64,000 bases of DNA from NCBI RefSeq assembly GCF_002631205.1, contig NZ_PDLO01000002.1:186001-250000 (forward strand). The letters run 5' to 3'. Positions 33,893 through 42,584 of this stretch are shown one piece after another. Position 1 is the first letter of the stretch, and each line of letters starts with the position of its first letter. Under the pieces are notes generated by a model. That model ran no database searches. It saw only the letters and a program-made list of their open reading frames with translations, and was not told the origin of the DNA. The translations under genes were made by a program, and so were the position numbers. This DNA is from Neolewinella marina. GTDB lineage: Bacteria > Bacteroidota > Bacteroidia > Chitinophagales > Saprospiraceae.

Positions 33893-34795
33893 TCAATAGA
33901 TTCCGCCGCTGTGGAGGATTACGAGAGACGCCCCCCGCGGGTATTCCCCCCTGGCCAGGCGGTGCAACACCCCCGTGAAAAGCTTCGCGGTATAGACGGG
34001 TTCCAGGGGAGGAAGCAATTGATCTCCCAGGTCGGCCCGCTTGGCGATTGCCCCTTCCGGCGTGTACAGTCGCCAGTCCGTCGGAAACTTGCCGTACCCT
34101 CCAAAAGCGTAGCCGGTAATCACGTCCAGGTGGCCCGTGTCGGTGCCCGGGGGTAACCACGATTCAATTTCGCTGCGCATCCAGTTCCCCCGCAGCGCCG
34201 GGTAGACTTCAACGCGGGTTCTGCCCCCCGATGCGGCCGCAACCACCCCCGCGGCCGTGCCACCCGTGCCCGCGCTGAGACAGAAATAGTCGGGCGCGCG
34301 TCCGAGTTGTTTTACCGTTTCTCCGTAAACCGCCCCCACGAACGGAAGCGCGGAGGGTTGGGTCCCCCCTTCCGGCACCACGATTTCGTCGGCGGTGATT
34401 CCGATCTCACGTTGCACTTCGGGATGGTGTTTTTGGCGGTAGGTGGTCCGGTCGACGAAGGTCAACTGGCTCCCGTTACGGGCGACAAAATCCAGGGTGA
34501 GATTGCGGACAGCCTCCCCCCGAATGTAAAAGCGGGTCCGGAATCCGAAGCGCACGCCCGCAGCGCTGAGGGCGGCGACGTGGTTGCTGAAGGCCCCGCC
34601 GAAGGAAACTACGGTACGCCCGTCCAGATCAGTCCGGTTGAGCAGCGGGGCCAGTTTCCGGACTTTATTCCCCTGCAGGGGGTCGTGGGGTGCCCACGCG
34701 TAGTGATCGTCGCGCTTGACGTACAGCGCAACGCCGGCGGCGGTGGCCACGGGGTGATCCAGCCGTTGGAGGGGGCTGGGCGGTAGCGGCCTCAG
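33893..34795 (-). CDS. ACC deaminase/D-cysteine desulfhydrase-family PLP enzyme; probable CTG start
   Basis: PLP fold type II. The lysine is in GNKVRKL, SFGGAFSNHVAALSAAG holds the substrate-binding Asn/His region, and SAGTGGTAAG is the phosphate loop. The first conventional start is GTG 34750 (285 residues), but the 15 codons before it (RPLPPSPLQRLDHPV) match the family's conserved N-terminus, and no ATG, GTG or TTG occurs in that frame up to the preceding stop. CTG 34793-34795 overlaps the TGA of the HMA gene (CTGA), which suggests translational coupling from a CTG start (300 residues). It deaminates or desulfhydrates an amino acid; the substrate is not predictable. Confidence 0.85.
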   Translation of the reverse strand: MRPLPPSPLQRLDHPVATAAGVALYVKRDDHYAWAPHDPLQGNKVRKLAPLLNRTDLDGRTVVSFGGAFSNHVAALSAAGVRFGFRTRFYIRGEAVRNLTLDFVARNGSQLTFVDRTTYRQKHHPEVQREIGITADEIVVPEGGTQPSALPFVGAVYGETVKQLGRAPDYFCLSAGTGGTAAGVVAAASGGRTRVEVYPALRGNWMRSEIESWLPPGTDTGHLDVITGYAFGGYGKFPTDWRLYTPEGAIAKRADLGDQLLPPLEPVYTAKLFTGVLHRLARGEYPRGASLVILHSGGIY

Positions 34796-35010
34796 GCCCG
34801 AACGGGTCGGATGTCGTAACCGGCGTCCTCGACGACCTGCATGATTTCGGCCTCGGTGGCGGTGCCTTCCACCGTAAGCAGTTTGCGGTCGTCTTCCACG
34901 TCAACGCGCCAGATCGTCACTCCTTCCAGCTCGTCCAGGAAGGGGGTGACGCTGCGCACGCAGCTGCCGCAGTTGATGTTGGTGGCGAAGGACTTGAGCG
35001 TAGCGGTCAT
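34792..35010 (-). CDS. Heavy-metal-associated (HMA) domain protein
   Basis: 72 residues from ATG 35010. The metal-binding CxxC is in NINCGSCV, followed by a typical ferredoxin-like alternation (VTPFLDELEGVTIWRVDVE, AEIMQVVEDAGYDIRPV). It is a Cu+/Zn2+-type metallochaperone or sensor; the partner is unknown. Its TGA overlaps the probable CTG start of the PLP enzyme, so the two appear coupled. An upstream Met at 35043 lies in the region before the gene and is less likely. Confidence 0.85.
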   Translation of the reverse strand: MTATLKSFATNINCGSCVRSVTPFLDELEGVTIWRVDVEDDRKLLTVEGTATEAEIMQVVEDAGYDIRPVRA

Positions 35011-35057
35011 GGGTTCTATCGGTCTAATTCGGTCACAGAACACCCCAAAATGAAAAA

Positions 35058-35087
35058 TGGGTCACCCTCCGTTCGGAAGGTGACCCA
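35058..35087 (-). terminator. Rho-independent-like terminator of the ribosomal cluster (after tsf)
   Basis: TGGGTCACC and GGTGACCCA arms with an inner TCCG/CGGA stem. On the minus strand it is followed by TTTTTCATTTT. It lies 25 nt after the tsf stop. Confidence 0.75.
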
Positions 35088-35111
35088 CTTTTAACGGTCG
35101 TTGCGGGGGGA

Positions 35112-35942
35112 TTAACCCAGGGCGACGTGCTTGAAGTCGGTGACTTTCAGTCCTTTCTCGACGCTGTCGAGGTACTGGGCCACGGTCTGCTTGTCGCTCT
35201 TGACGAAGGCCTGGGCTTCCAGGGTGTTCTCCTTGTAGAACTTGTTGAGGCGTCCCTGGCCGATCTTCTCGAGCATGGCTTCGGGCTTGCCCTCCTGGCG
35301 GGCCAGGTCCATGGCGATGTCGAGCTCCTGGTCAACGGTGGCCTGGTCGATGCCCTCCTTGTTGACGGCGATCGGCTTCATGGCGGCAACCTGCATGGCA
35401 ACGTCACGGCCGGCGTCGAAGGCGGCTTCGTTGTTCTTGGTCAGGGCCACGAGTACACCGGCGCGGTATCCGCTGTGGATGTAGGGAGCCACGAGGGGGG
35501 CACTGAGTTGCTCGTAGGCGGTGATGCTGATCTTCTCGTTGATCTTGCCTACCATCTCGGTAACCTTCTCACCGATGGTGAGGTTGCCTTCCATCTTGAG
35601 GCCGTTGAGGGCGTTGAGGTCGGCGGGGCGGTTCTCGAGGGCCAGGTCAGCGACCTTCTGGGCGAAAGCCACGAAGTCGTCGTTCTTGGCCACGAAGTCG
35701 GTTTCGCTGCTCAGGCGCACGATCACGCCATAGTCGTTGGCGTCGTTTACCTGGGCGATCACTACGCCTTCGTTGGCTTCCCGGTCGCCGCGCTTGGCAG
35801 CTACCTTTTCGCCGCGCTTGCGGAGGATCTCGATGGCCTTGTCAAAATCGCCTTCCGCTTCCGCGAGGGCTTTCTTGCAGTCCATCATACCGGAACCGGT
35901 CATGTCCCGCAGTTTCTTTACGTCTTTAGCCGAAATAGCCAT
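35112..35942 (-). CDS. tsf: Elongation factor Ts
   Basis: 276 residues. It starts AISAKDVKKLRDMTGSGMMD with the conserved TGxGMMDCKKAL motif, then the core subdomains (SSETDFVAKN and VALTKNNEAAF regions). It is the nucleotide-exchange factor that recharges EF-Tu. Last gene of the rplM-rpsI-rpsB-tsf cluster; it lies 127 nt downstream of rpsB across a long inverted repeat, with a good terminator behind it. Family and length are normal. Confidence 0.97.
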   Translation of the reverse strand: MAISAKDVKKLRDMTGSGMMDCKKALAEAEGDFDKAIEILRKRGEKVAAKRGDREANEGVVIAQVNDANDYGVIVRLSSETDFVAKNDDFVAFAQKVADLALENRPADLNALNGLKMEGNLTIGEKVTEMVGKINEKISITAYEQLSAPLVAPYIHSGYRAGVLVALTKNNEAAFDAGRDVAMQVAAMKPIAVNKEGIDQATVDQELDIAMDLARQEGKPEAMLEKIGQGRLNKFYKENTLEAQAFVKSDKQTVAQYLDSVEKGLKVTDFKHVALG

Positions 35943-35994
35943 TTGTATAGATGTTTTTTATTGGAATAATCTGGTAGAGGAGTACAGCAGTAAA

Positions 35995-36057
35995 GTAGTA
36001 CGGTAGTATGGCAGTACGGTAGTACCGTACTGCTGTACTGCCATACTACCGTACTAC
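35995..36057. repeat. Perfect 23-bp inverted repeat between rpsB and tsf
   Basis: The left arm 35995-36017 is the exact complement of the right arm 36035-36057, with a 17-nt spacer. A competing inner hairpin (CAGTACGG/CCGTACTG) is also possible. The sequence is a run of GTA/TAC words. It lies in the mRNA between two co-oriented ribosomal genes. Confidence 0.75.
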
Positions 36058-36069
36058 CCTACCGATTCG

Positions 36070-36813
36070 TTACTCTGCGCTGGCGGCCTGTTCTTCTCCG
36101 CTGCTGGCTTTCTCTTCCTTCTCCTCGCTGCGCTCGGCCAGGCCTTCCTTGATGCACTCGACGAGGTAGTTGGTGATCACGCCTACGGCCTTGCTGGCGT
36201 CGTCGTTGCCGGGGATGGCGTAGTCGACGCTGGTGGGGTCGGCGTTGGTATCGACGATACCGAAGGTGCGCATACCGAGCTTTTTGGCTTCGGCGATGGC
36301 CAGGTGTTCGTGTACGATGTCGACCACGAAGATGGCGTTGGGGATCCGCTGCATGTCAGCGATACCGCCCAGTACCTTGTTCATCTTCTCGTGCTCGCGG
36401 GTGAGGGTGAGGCGCTCCTTTTTGGTTACGCTGTCGAGGGTACCGTCGTTCAGCATCCGGTCGATGTTCTGCATCTTGCGGATCGAGCGGCGGATGGTGT
36501 TGAAGTTGGTCAGCATACCTCCCTGCCACCGGTCGGTAACGTAGGGCATGTTGACTTCCTGAGCGGCGGCGGTGACGATATCGCGGGCCTGCTTCTTGGT
36601 GGCCACGAAGAGGATCTTCTTACCGGCACGGGCGATCTGCCGCATGGCGTTTCCGGCGCGGTCGATGCTCTCCAGGGTACGGTTCAGGTCGATGAGGTGG
36701 ATGCCGTTCTTCTCGGTGAAGATGTAAGGGGACATCTTGGGGTTCCACTTGCGGCGCAGGTGACCGAAGTGTACGCCGGCGTCCAGGAGCTGCTGATGGG
36801 TGGGCTTAGCCAT
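36070..36813 (-). CDS. rpsB: 30S ribosomal protein S2
   Basis: 247 residues from ATG 36813 (MAKPTHQQLLDAGVHFGH). Conserved S2 features: HFGH, WNPKM, YIFTEKNGIHLIDL, FVATKKQA, RWQGGMLTN, and the C-terminal DTNADP. It ends in a short Glu/Ser-rich tail. Part of the small subunit. The upstream Met at 36864 (MHKKPFG) belongs to the gap after rpsI. Confidence 0.98.
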   Translation of the reverse strand: MAKPTHQQLLDAGVHFGHLRRKWNPKMSPYIFTEKNGIHLIDLNRTLESIDRAGNAMRQIARAGKKILFVATKKQARDIVTAAAQEVNMPYVTDRWQGGMLTNFNTIRRSIRKMQNIDRMLNDGTLDSVTKKERLTLTREHEKMNKVLGGIADMQRIPNAIFVVDIVHEHLAIAEAKKLGMRTFGIVDTNADPTSVDYAIPGNDDASKAVGVITNYLVECIKEGLAERSEEKEEKASSGEEQAASAE

Positions 36814-36944
36814 GGTTTTTTTATTGTTGAATCCGGGCGGGAGCCCGAATGGTTTTTTATGCACCGTGATACGATAATACAGGGGTCCGGCAGAGGCGCA
36901 AGCGCAAGACGGAACGGCTGTACCGGTGTACCACCGTTATCAAT

Positions 36945-37334
36945 CTATCGCTTGGAGAACTGGAAGCTCTTACGGGCCTTGGGCTTACCGTACTTCTTGC
37001 GCTCTACTACGCGGGCGTCGCGGGTCAGCAGCTTGTTGCTCTTCAGGGGGCTGCGGAAGTCTTCGTTCAACTTCACGAGGGCACGGCTGATGGCCATGCG
37101 GATCGCTTCGGCCTGTCCTTTGTAACCACCACCGTCGACGTTGACTTTCACGTCGTAGATGCTGTTGTCCACCTCGATGACGTGGAAGGGCTGTACGATC
37201 TTGCCCTGGACGTGGGTCTGGGGGAAGTAGGCTTTGTAGTCCTTACCGTTAACGGTGATATTACCCTTGCCCTGCATGAGGTAAACGCGGGCGACGGCGG
37301 CCTTGCGGCGACCTATGGCATTGATTTGTTCCAT
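36945..37334 (-). CDS. rpsI: 30S ribosomal protein S9
   Basis: 129 residues with IGRRKAAVARVYLMQGKG at the start, GGGYKGQAEAIR, and the C-terminal RDARVVERKKYGKPKARKSF with the basic tail reaching the P site (SKR end). Between rplM and rpsB on the same strand. Confidence 0.98.
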   Translation of the reverse strand: MEQINAIGRRKAAVARVYLMQGKGNITVNGKDYKAYFPQTHVQGKIVQPFHVIEVDNSIYDVKVNVDGGGYKGQAEAIRMAISRALVKLNEDFRSPLKSNKLLTRDARVVERKKYGKPKARKSFQFSKR

Positions 37335-37425
37335 GGATTATTGTTGCTTTGTGGCGTTCGTGCGTGGGTAGGTTGCCTGGGCCGGAGGGGCTGCTGGCGC
37401 GGTAGCTCCCGGACGCACCAACTGA

Positions 37426-37866
37426 CTATTTGAGTTCCTGCGGTTGCTGGGCGGCGTGGGGATGCTCGGCACCGGCGTACACGTGAAGTTTGCGGTACTG
37501 GGCCCGACCGAGCTTGGTCTTGGGCATCATGCCTTTGATGGCGTGCTCCAGCACCAGCTCGGGCTTGCGCGCCAGCAGTTGCCGGGGCGTAGCCTGCCGC
37601 TGGCCACCGGGGTAGCCGGTGTGGCGCAGGTAAATCTTGTTGTTGAACTTCTGGCCCGTGAAACGGACCTTGTCGGCGTTGATTACGATTACGTGGTCGC
37701 CGTTGTCGAAGTGGGGCGTGTAGTCGGGCTTGTGCTTGCCGCGCAGTACGCGGGCAATACGGCTGGCGAGTCGTCCAACGACTTCACCCTCAGCGTCGAT
37801 TACGTGCCACTTGCGCTCAACGGTGCTGGCGTTGGCCGACTGGGTTTTGTAGGATAGTGTATTCAC
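37426..37866 (-). CDS. rplM: 50S ribosomal protein L13
   Basis: 146 residues. Conserved [37 protein letters not shown], and [13 protein letters not shown]. First gene of the ribosomal cluster; a canonical promoter lies about 90 nt upstream. Confidence 0.98.
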   Translation of the reverse strand: MNTLSYKTQSANASTVERKWHVIDAEGEVVGRLASRIARVLRGKHKPDYTPHFDNGDHVIVINADKVRFTGQKFNNKIYLRHTGYPGGQRQATPRQLLARKPELVLEHAIKGMMPKTKLGRAQYRKLHVYAGAEHPHAAQQPQELK

Positions 37867-37953
37867 GGGAAATACTTGATTTTACTGATTCAATGCCCCG
37901 CACACCGGCGGGACGGACGCGCCCCCGGGGAACGGGGTCCACGAAAGCGGACG

Positions 37954-37984
37954 CAAAGGTACGTGGAACGAAAAACAGAAACAA
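37954..37984 (-). promoter_or_regulatory. Canonical Bacteroidota promoter of the rplM cluster
   Basis: On the minus strand TTG (37984-37982), N20, TACCTTTG (37961-37954). This is a full match to the -33/-7 consensus and gives a leader of about 80 nt. It is the strongest promoter in the window. Confidence 0.75.
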
Positions 37985-38165
37985 GCATTTGAAAGCTTAT
38001 TTTTCACTTCCGACCCTCATAAGTCGCTGAAAAACAGTTGAAATTTCGCACAGCTCCCACCATGGGCGGCTTTTCACCCCCTTCCTCCGCACGCAACTGC
38101 CTAATCTTCCACCACTTGCGCGGGTAAGGTTCTGGGGGGAGTATCCAATGAAATAATCGGGGGCC
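37985..38165. other. AT-richer spacer between rplM promoter and kinase gene
   Basis: About 180 nt with A/T runs near 37985-38050 (likely UP-like promoter flank) and no gene, downstream of the GAF kinase stop on the minus strand. No hairpin terminator is evident. Confidence 0.4.
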
Positions 38166-39371
38166 TCAGTCCTGATCGGGAATGGTAAAGGTGAAAGTCG
38201 TCCCCTGCCCGACCTCGGAAGCCACGCTAACGGTGCCGCCGATGGTTTCCACGAGGCGTTTGACGATCGAAAGACCTACGCCGTGGCTGCGCGTTTTACC
38301 CGTCCCAGCGCTGTGGAACAGGCGGAAAATATCCCGCTGGTTCTCGGCGGGGATGCCGGGGCCGTTATCGTTGACCGTAAACACGAACTGGTTGCCCGGT
38401 TCATGGACGCAATCGATCACCACCCGGCAGTCGTCGCGGTTGCTGAACTTGATGGCGTTGCCGATGAGGTTCTGGATCACCTGCAACAGGGCCAGGGAGG
38501 AGGTGTACACTCGTTCCACCGCGCCCACGTAGACCACGCGGCAATCGTCCGGGTACCCGAGGTGGCGCAGGGCCTGGTCGATACACTGCTGGACCACCAC
38601 TTCCTCGTGGGCTTCCCGCAGGTTGCGGGCCACCTGGCTGTAGCGCAGCACGCCCTCGATCATATCCGTGGCGTCCTCCGCCCGTTCCTGGATCATCTGC
38701 AGGAGCTCGGCACCGTCTTCGGGCAACAGCGACAGATAATCCTCCTCGAGCATTTCCCCGGCCTGGCGGATATTCCGCAGGGGGGCTTTCAGGTCGTGGG
38801 CGATGACGTGGCTGAAGTCGCGCAGGATCCGGTAGGCCTGCTCCCGCTCCCGGGCCCGCTGCTTGGCCTCGGCCAGGGCCTTGCGGAGTTCGAACAGCTT
38901 GATCACCTGGCGGGCCAGCCGCTTCAGCGCCTGCATCTGGCTGTCCGACAGTTCCCGTGGTACATGATCGATAACGCACAGGCTGCCCAGGGCGTATCCC
39001 TCCCGGCTCACCAGCGGCACCCCCGCGTAAAAGACGACGTGGGGTTCCTGGTGCACCAGTTCATTGTTCTCAAAGCGGGGATCAACCCGCGCGTCGGGCA
39101 CGACCAGCGGAGCCGCAGGGTCCAGGATATTATAGGAGCAAAAGGCCGCATCCCGGGGCGAACCCTCCATACCTTCCGGTACGCCGACGGCCGACTTGAA
39201 CCACTGCCGCTGTTCATCCAGCAGACTGATCAACGATACCGGGGTACCGCAGATGTGAGCCGCGATGGTGGTCAGGTCATCGAACTCATCCTCGGGCAGG
39301 CTGTCAAGAATCGCGTATTCGCGCAAGTTGGCCAACCGCGCGGCTTCGTTTTCCGGTCTGGGGGGGATCAC
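38166..39371 (-). CDS. GAF-domain sensor histidine kinase
   Basis: 401 residues from GTG 39371. The typical N-terminus IPPRPENEAARLANLREY and a GAF domain (about 25-150) are followed by a coiled coil, HisKA with HVIAHDLKAPLRNI (His192) and HATPase with NLIGNAIKF (N box), NDNGPGIP and a C-terminal GVGLSIVKRLVE. Cytosolic; no TM. A longer start (GTG 39389) would overlap the -7 element TACCTTTG at 39376-39383, so 39371 is preferred and the mRNA is nearly leaderless. No response regulator is adjacent. Confidence 0.9.
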   Translation of the reverse strand: MIPPRPENEAARLANLREYAILDSLPEDEFDDLTTIAAHICGTPVSLISLLDEQRQWFKSAVGVPEGMEGSPRDAAFCSYNILDPAAPLVVPDARVDPRFENNELVHQEPHVVFYAGVPLVSREGYALGSLCVIDHVPRELSDSQMQALKRLARQVIKLFELRKALAEAKQRAREREQAYRILRDFSHVIAHDLKAPLRNIRQAGEMLEEDYLSLLPEDGAELLQMIQERAEDATDMIEGVLRYSQVARNLREAHEEVVVQQCIDQALRHLGYPDDCRVVYVGAVERVYTSSLALLQVIQNLIGNAIKFSNRDDCRVVIDCVHEPGNQFVFTVNDNGPGIPAENQRDIFRLFHSAGTGKTRSHGVGLSIVKRLVETIGGTVSVASEVGQGTTFTFTIPDQD

Positions 39372-39375
39372 GCCG

Positions 39376-39383
39376 CAAAGGTA
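39376..39383 (-). promoter_or_regulatory. Perfect -7 element TACCTTTG, 4 nt before the kinase GTG
   Basis: The minus strand reads TACCTTTG followed by CGGC and GTG. It decides the start codon and predicts a leaderless transcript. Confidence 0.55.
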
Positions 39384-39488
39384 ACCCACGCAAGTTGTTT
39401 TGGCATCCAGGAACGTAGGAGGCGCGGCCGCCGGTGCCGGACCAGGGGAAAAGCCGCCGGGCAGGTCAGAGAACCGCGCCGAAGTGTG

Positions 39489-39496
39489 TACCTTTT
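39489..39496 (+). promoter_or_regulatory. Candidate -7 element TACCTTTT for the DUF1761 gene
   Basis: It lies 20 nt before ATG 39517. Confidence 0.45.
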
Positions 39497-39516
39497 CCCC
39501 AAGCTACTCACTAACC

Positions 39517-39963
39517 ATGACACGAACCATCAACTGGTGGGCGATACTGGGCGCTACGGTTGCGGCCATGTTCGTCGGATTCCTCTTTTACGGTGCCCTC
39601 TTCAACGCACCCTGGACGGCCGCCGTAGGCCTGACCACCACCGATGAGGTCAACTACTTCAAGCACGGTACCCCGGTCACCATCGACCCCGTCACCCCCA
39701 TGCTGATCAACGCCTTCGTGATGGCGGCCTACGCCCTGTTCCTGTCGTGGCTTATGCAGCGGACCAAGCGCAAGACCTTTGCCGAGGGTGCCCTGCTGGG
39801 CCTCCTTGTCGGATTGGTGGTTGCCGCCAGCCACGGCCTGACCAACCTGTTCGCCATGAACCCCGCCATCCTCACCATTATCGATGGCAGCTACCACGCT
39901 GTGCTGTTCGCGATAATCGGGGGCATCGTGGCCCGCTGGCCGGTGGTGCGGCGGATTCCCTGA
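39517..39963 (+). CDS. DUF1761-family membrane protein
   Basis: 148 residues from ATG 39517. Four predicted TM helices (about 7-28, 60-80, 88-106 and 121-140) with the family-typical start INWWAILGATVAAMFVGFLFYG. Function unknown. Encoded as a single gene between a divergent kinase and the DUF5916 gene. Confidence 0.85.
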   Translation: MTRTINWWAILGATVAAMFVGFLFYGALFNAPWTAAVGLTTTDEVNYFKHGTPVTIDPVTPMLINAFVMAAYALFLSWLMQRTKRKTFAEGALLGLLVGLVVAASHGLTNLFAMNPAILTIIDGSYHAVLFAIIGGIVARWPVVRRIP

Positions 39964-40004
39964 CTCCCACTTATCGGGGATTCGAATAAGCAATCTACAA
40001 GCCT

Positions 40005-40012
40005 TATCTTTT
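40005..40012 (+). promoter_or_regulatory. Candidate -7 element TATCTTTT for the DUF5916 gene
   Basis: It lies 89 nt before ATG 40102, giving a leader of about 80 nt. A clear -33 TTG is not seen. Confidence 0.4.
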
Positions 40013-40101
40013 AGGGTTACTCGGTCGCGGGCTGCAACCCTTCCGGCGGGGTATCGTCGTTCCGGAAACTCTCTCGCATTCCGCCCTGAGCCAGTATCCC
40101 C

Positions 40102-42543
40102 ATGCCCGTACTTGTACTCCTCTTTATTGCCCTGCTATCCTGCCCGTTAACCGCCCAGCAAAAGCCCACCCTGGAAGCGGTCCGTACCGACGCATCCATC
40201 AAGATCGACGGCATCCTCGACGAGGCGGCCTGGGCCGACGCCCCCGCCGCCACCGACTTCACCACCCTGCGGCCCACCCCCGGCCTGGCGGCCAGCCAGC
40301 CTACTGCCATCAAGGTGCTCTACGACAACAAGGGAATTTACCTCGCCGCCCAGCTGTTCGACAGCCAGCCGGACAGCATCCTGGCCGAACTGACGGAAAG
40401 GGACGACCTGGGCAACACCGACTTTTTCGGCTTCGTCCTCGACCCCTACCAAAGCGGGATCGACGGATTCACCTTCCTGGTCACCCCCTCAAACGTCCAA
40501 TTCGACGCCAAGCAGAACGACGGCCGCGAGGACGAAAACTGGGACGCCGTCTGGGTAAGTGAAACCCAGCGCAACGACGACGGATGGGTGGCCGAGATCT
40601 TCCTCCCCTACTCCGCCCTCCGCTTCCCCTCCACGGCCGAGCAGCGGTGGACCGTCAATTTCGTGCGCATGATCCGCCGCGCCAACGAGCAGAGCTTCTG
40701 GGCCGAGATCGACCCCACCATCGACGGCTTCCTCAACCAGTCGGGCACCCTGACGGGCCTCTACGACATCAAGGCGCCCCTGCGGCTCCAGGCCACCCCT
40801 TTCGTAGCCGTGTACGGATTGCAGGGGCGGGAATCCAACGAAAAGACCACCTACGGCACCAGCATCACCGGGGGTATGGACGTCAAACTCGGCCTCAGCG
40901 ACGCCTTCACCCTGGACATGACCCTGATTCCCGACTTCGGCGAGGCCCGCAGCGACGACCAGATCCTCAACCTCGGCCCCTTCGAGCAGCGCTTCGACGA
41001 GCAGCGGGCCTTCTTCACCGAGGGTACGGAGCTATTCAACAAGGGTGGACTTTTCTACAGTCGTCGGGTGGGCGGCCGCAATTTTTACCAGCATCGGGTT
41101 TACGACCAGCTCGGAGAAGGCGAAGAGATCGTCCACAACCCCCAACGCGCCAAGCTCTACAACGCCACCAAAATCAGCGGCCGCACGGCCCAGGGTACCG
41201 GACTCGGCTTTTTCAACGCCGTGGAACAGGAGAATTACGCCACCATCCGCAACACCGAGGGCGAGGAACGGGAAGTCCTCACCAATCCCCTGACGAACTA
41301 TAACGTGGTGACCGTCGACCAGAACCTCCCCAACAACTCCTCGGCCACCCTCATCAATACCAACGTGCTGCGGGAGGGCGAGGCCCGCGACGCCAACGTA
41401 ACCGGCCTGCTCTTCGATATCCACAACAACGCCAACGCCTACGCCGTACGCGGCGGGTTCAACCACAGCCGTAAATACGAGCCCGACAACTTGATAACCG
41501 GCCACGCCCTGGAACTCGAACTCGCCCGCATCTCCGGTCAGTGGACCTGGGAGGCCAGCTACGGCGAGGAAAGCGACACCTACGACGTCAACGACCTGGG
41601 GATCATCTTCGCCAACAACTCCCGCTTCTGGAGCGCCGAGCTCAACTACAACCGGCCGCAGGCCTTCTTCAACGGTAAATTCCTCAACGGCGGTGGCGGC
41701 ATTGACCTCGACTACCGCCGCCTGTACGCCCCCAGCCGCTACGTGGGCACCAACCTGGAGGCCTACGTATACGCCACCACCAAGGGCTTCTGGAACCTCA
41801 ACCTGTGGACGGAGCACGACATCGGCGACCAGTTCGACTTCTTCGAACCCCGGGTAAAGGGCCGGTACTGGCGCGGCCCGGGTTACAGCAACTTCGGCGG
41901 CTGGATCGGTACCGACGGACGGAAAAAGCTGCGGCTCAGTACCAACTTCAACCTGAACCGCTGGTGGGACGACACCGATCGCCACTCGCTGAGTTTCGCC
42001 TTCAACGCCCGCTACCGTTTCAGTGACCGCCTCAGCCTCAGTGGTTTCGCCTGGCGCGGCAATTTCTACCGCGACGTGGGCTACGTGAACCGGGAAACCA
42101 TCCCCGCCAACGGCAGCTCCCGCACCGACATCTACTTCGGCACCCGAAACCGCAGCAGCGTGGAGGCGGGACTGAGCGGCAAGTACAGTTTCAGCGCCCG
42201 CATGACCCTGAACCTGCGCCTGCGCCACTACTGGAGCGGGGTGGCCTATTCCCGCTTTCACCTGCTCGATACGGACGGGCGTCTGGTCGACACCGACTAC
42301 CAGTCAAACCACGACCAGGACTTCGACGCCCTCAACGTCGACCTGATCTACCGCTGGCGCTTCGCTCCGGGCAGCGACATTTTCGTGGTGTACAAGTCCA
42401 ACATCACGGACTTCGACAGCGAGAAGGCGGATTCCTATTCCGACAGTTTCTCCCAGCTCTGGGGAAGGGACACGCCACGGTCCGGATCACTGTCCGTGAA
42501 GGTGGTGTACTGGCTGGATTACGCCAGCCTGTTTCCGGGCTAG
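40102..42543 (+). CDS. DUF5916 outer-membrane protein with N-terminal CBM9-like domain
   Basis: 813 residues. A signal peptide (LVLLFIALLSCPLTAQQ) is followed by a carbohydrate-binding-family-9-like domain (about 25-210; IKIDGILDEAAWADAP, WVAEIFLPYSALRFP) and a DUF5916 beta-barrel-like region with many alternating aromatic strands (SFAFNARYRFSDRLSLSGFA, RLRHYWSGVAYSRFHLLD). FFTEGTELFNKGGLFYSRRVG is typical of the family. It is a predicted outer-membrane protein of unknown function. It starts a glycan-themed group (GH43, SDR, GH106). Confidence 0.9.
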   Translation: MPVLVLLFIALLSCPLTAQQKPTLEAVRTDASIKIDGILDEAAWADAPAATDFTTLRPTPGLAASQPTAIKVLYDNKGIYLAAQLFDSQPDSILAELTERDDLGNTDFFGFVLDPYQSGIDGFTFLVTPSNVQFDAKQNDGREDENWDAVWVSETQRNDDGWVAEIFLPYSALRFPSTAEQRWTVNFVRMIRRANEQSFWAEIDPTIDGFLNQSGTLTGLYDIKAPLRLQATPFVAVYGLQGRESNEKTTYGTSITGGMDVKLGLSDAFTLDMTLIPDFGEARSDDQILNLGPFEQRFDEQRAFFTEGTELFNKGGLFYSRRVGGRNFYQHRVYDQLGEGEEIVHNPQRAKLYNATKISGRTAQGTGLGFFNAVEQENYATIRNTEGEEREVLTNPLTNYNVVTVDQNLPNNSSATLINTNVLREGEARDANVTGLLFDIHNNANAYAVRGGFNHSRKYEPDNLITGHALELELARISGQWTWEASYGEESDTYDVNDLGIIFANNSRFWSAELNYNRPQAFFNGKFLNGGGGIDLDYRRLYAPSRYVGTNLEAYVYATTKGFWNLNLWTEHDIGDQFDFFEPRVKGRYWRGPGYSNFGGWIGTDGRKKLRLSTNFNLNRWWDDTDRHSLSFAFNARYRFSDRLSLSGFAWRGNFYRDVGYVNRETIPANGSSRTDIYFGTRNRSSVEAGLSGKYSFSARMTLNLRLRHYWSGVAYSRFHLLDTDGRLVDTDYQSNHDQDFDALNVDLIYRWRFAPGSDIFVVYKSNITDFDSEKADSYSDSFSQLWGRDTPRSGSLSVKVVYWLDYASLFPG

Positions 42544-42562
42544 CCCATTCGTCGTTCAGGCT

Positions 42563-42570
42563 TACCTTTC
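42563..42570 (+). promoter_or_regulatory. Candidate -7 element TACCTTTC for the GH43 gene
   Basis: It lies 14 nt before ATG 42585. Confidence 0.45.
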
Positions 42571-42584
42571 GCAAAACCCCGCGA

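Noticed and set aside
35995-36057. CRISPR-like or tRNA-derived structure
   Set aside because: It is one palindrome without spacers, and shows no tRNA arms or CCA end.
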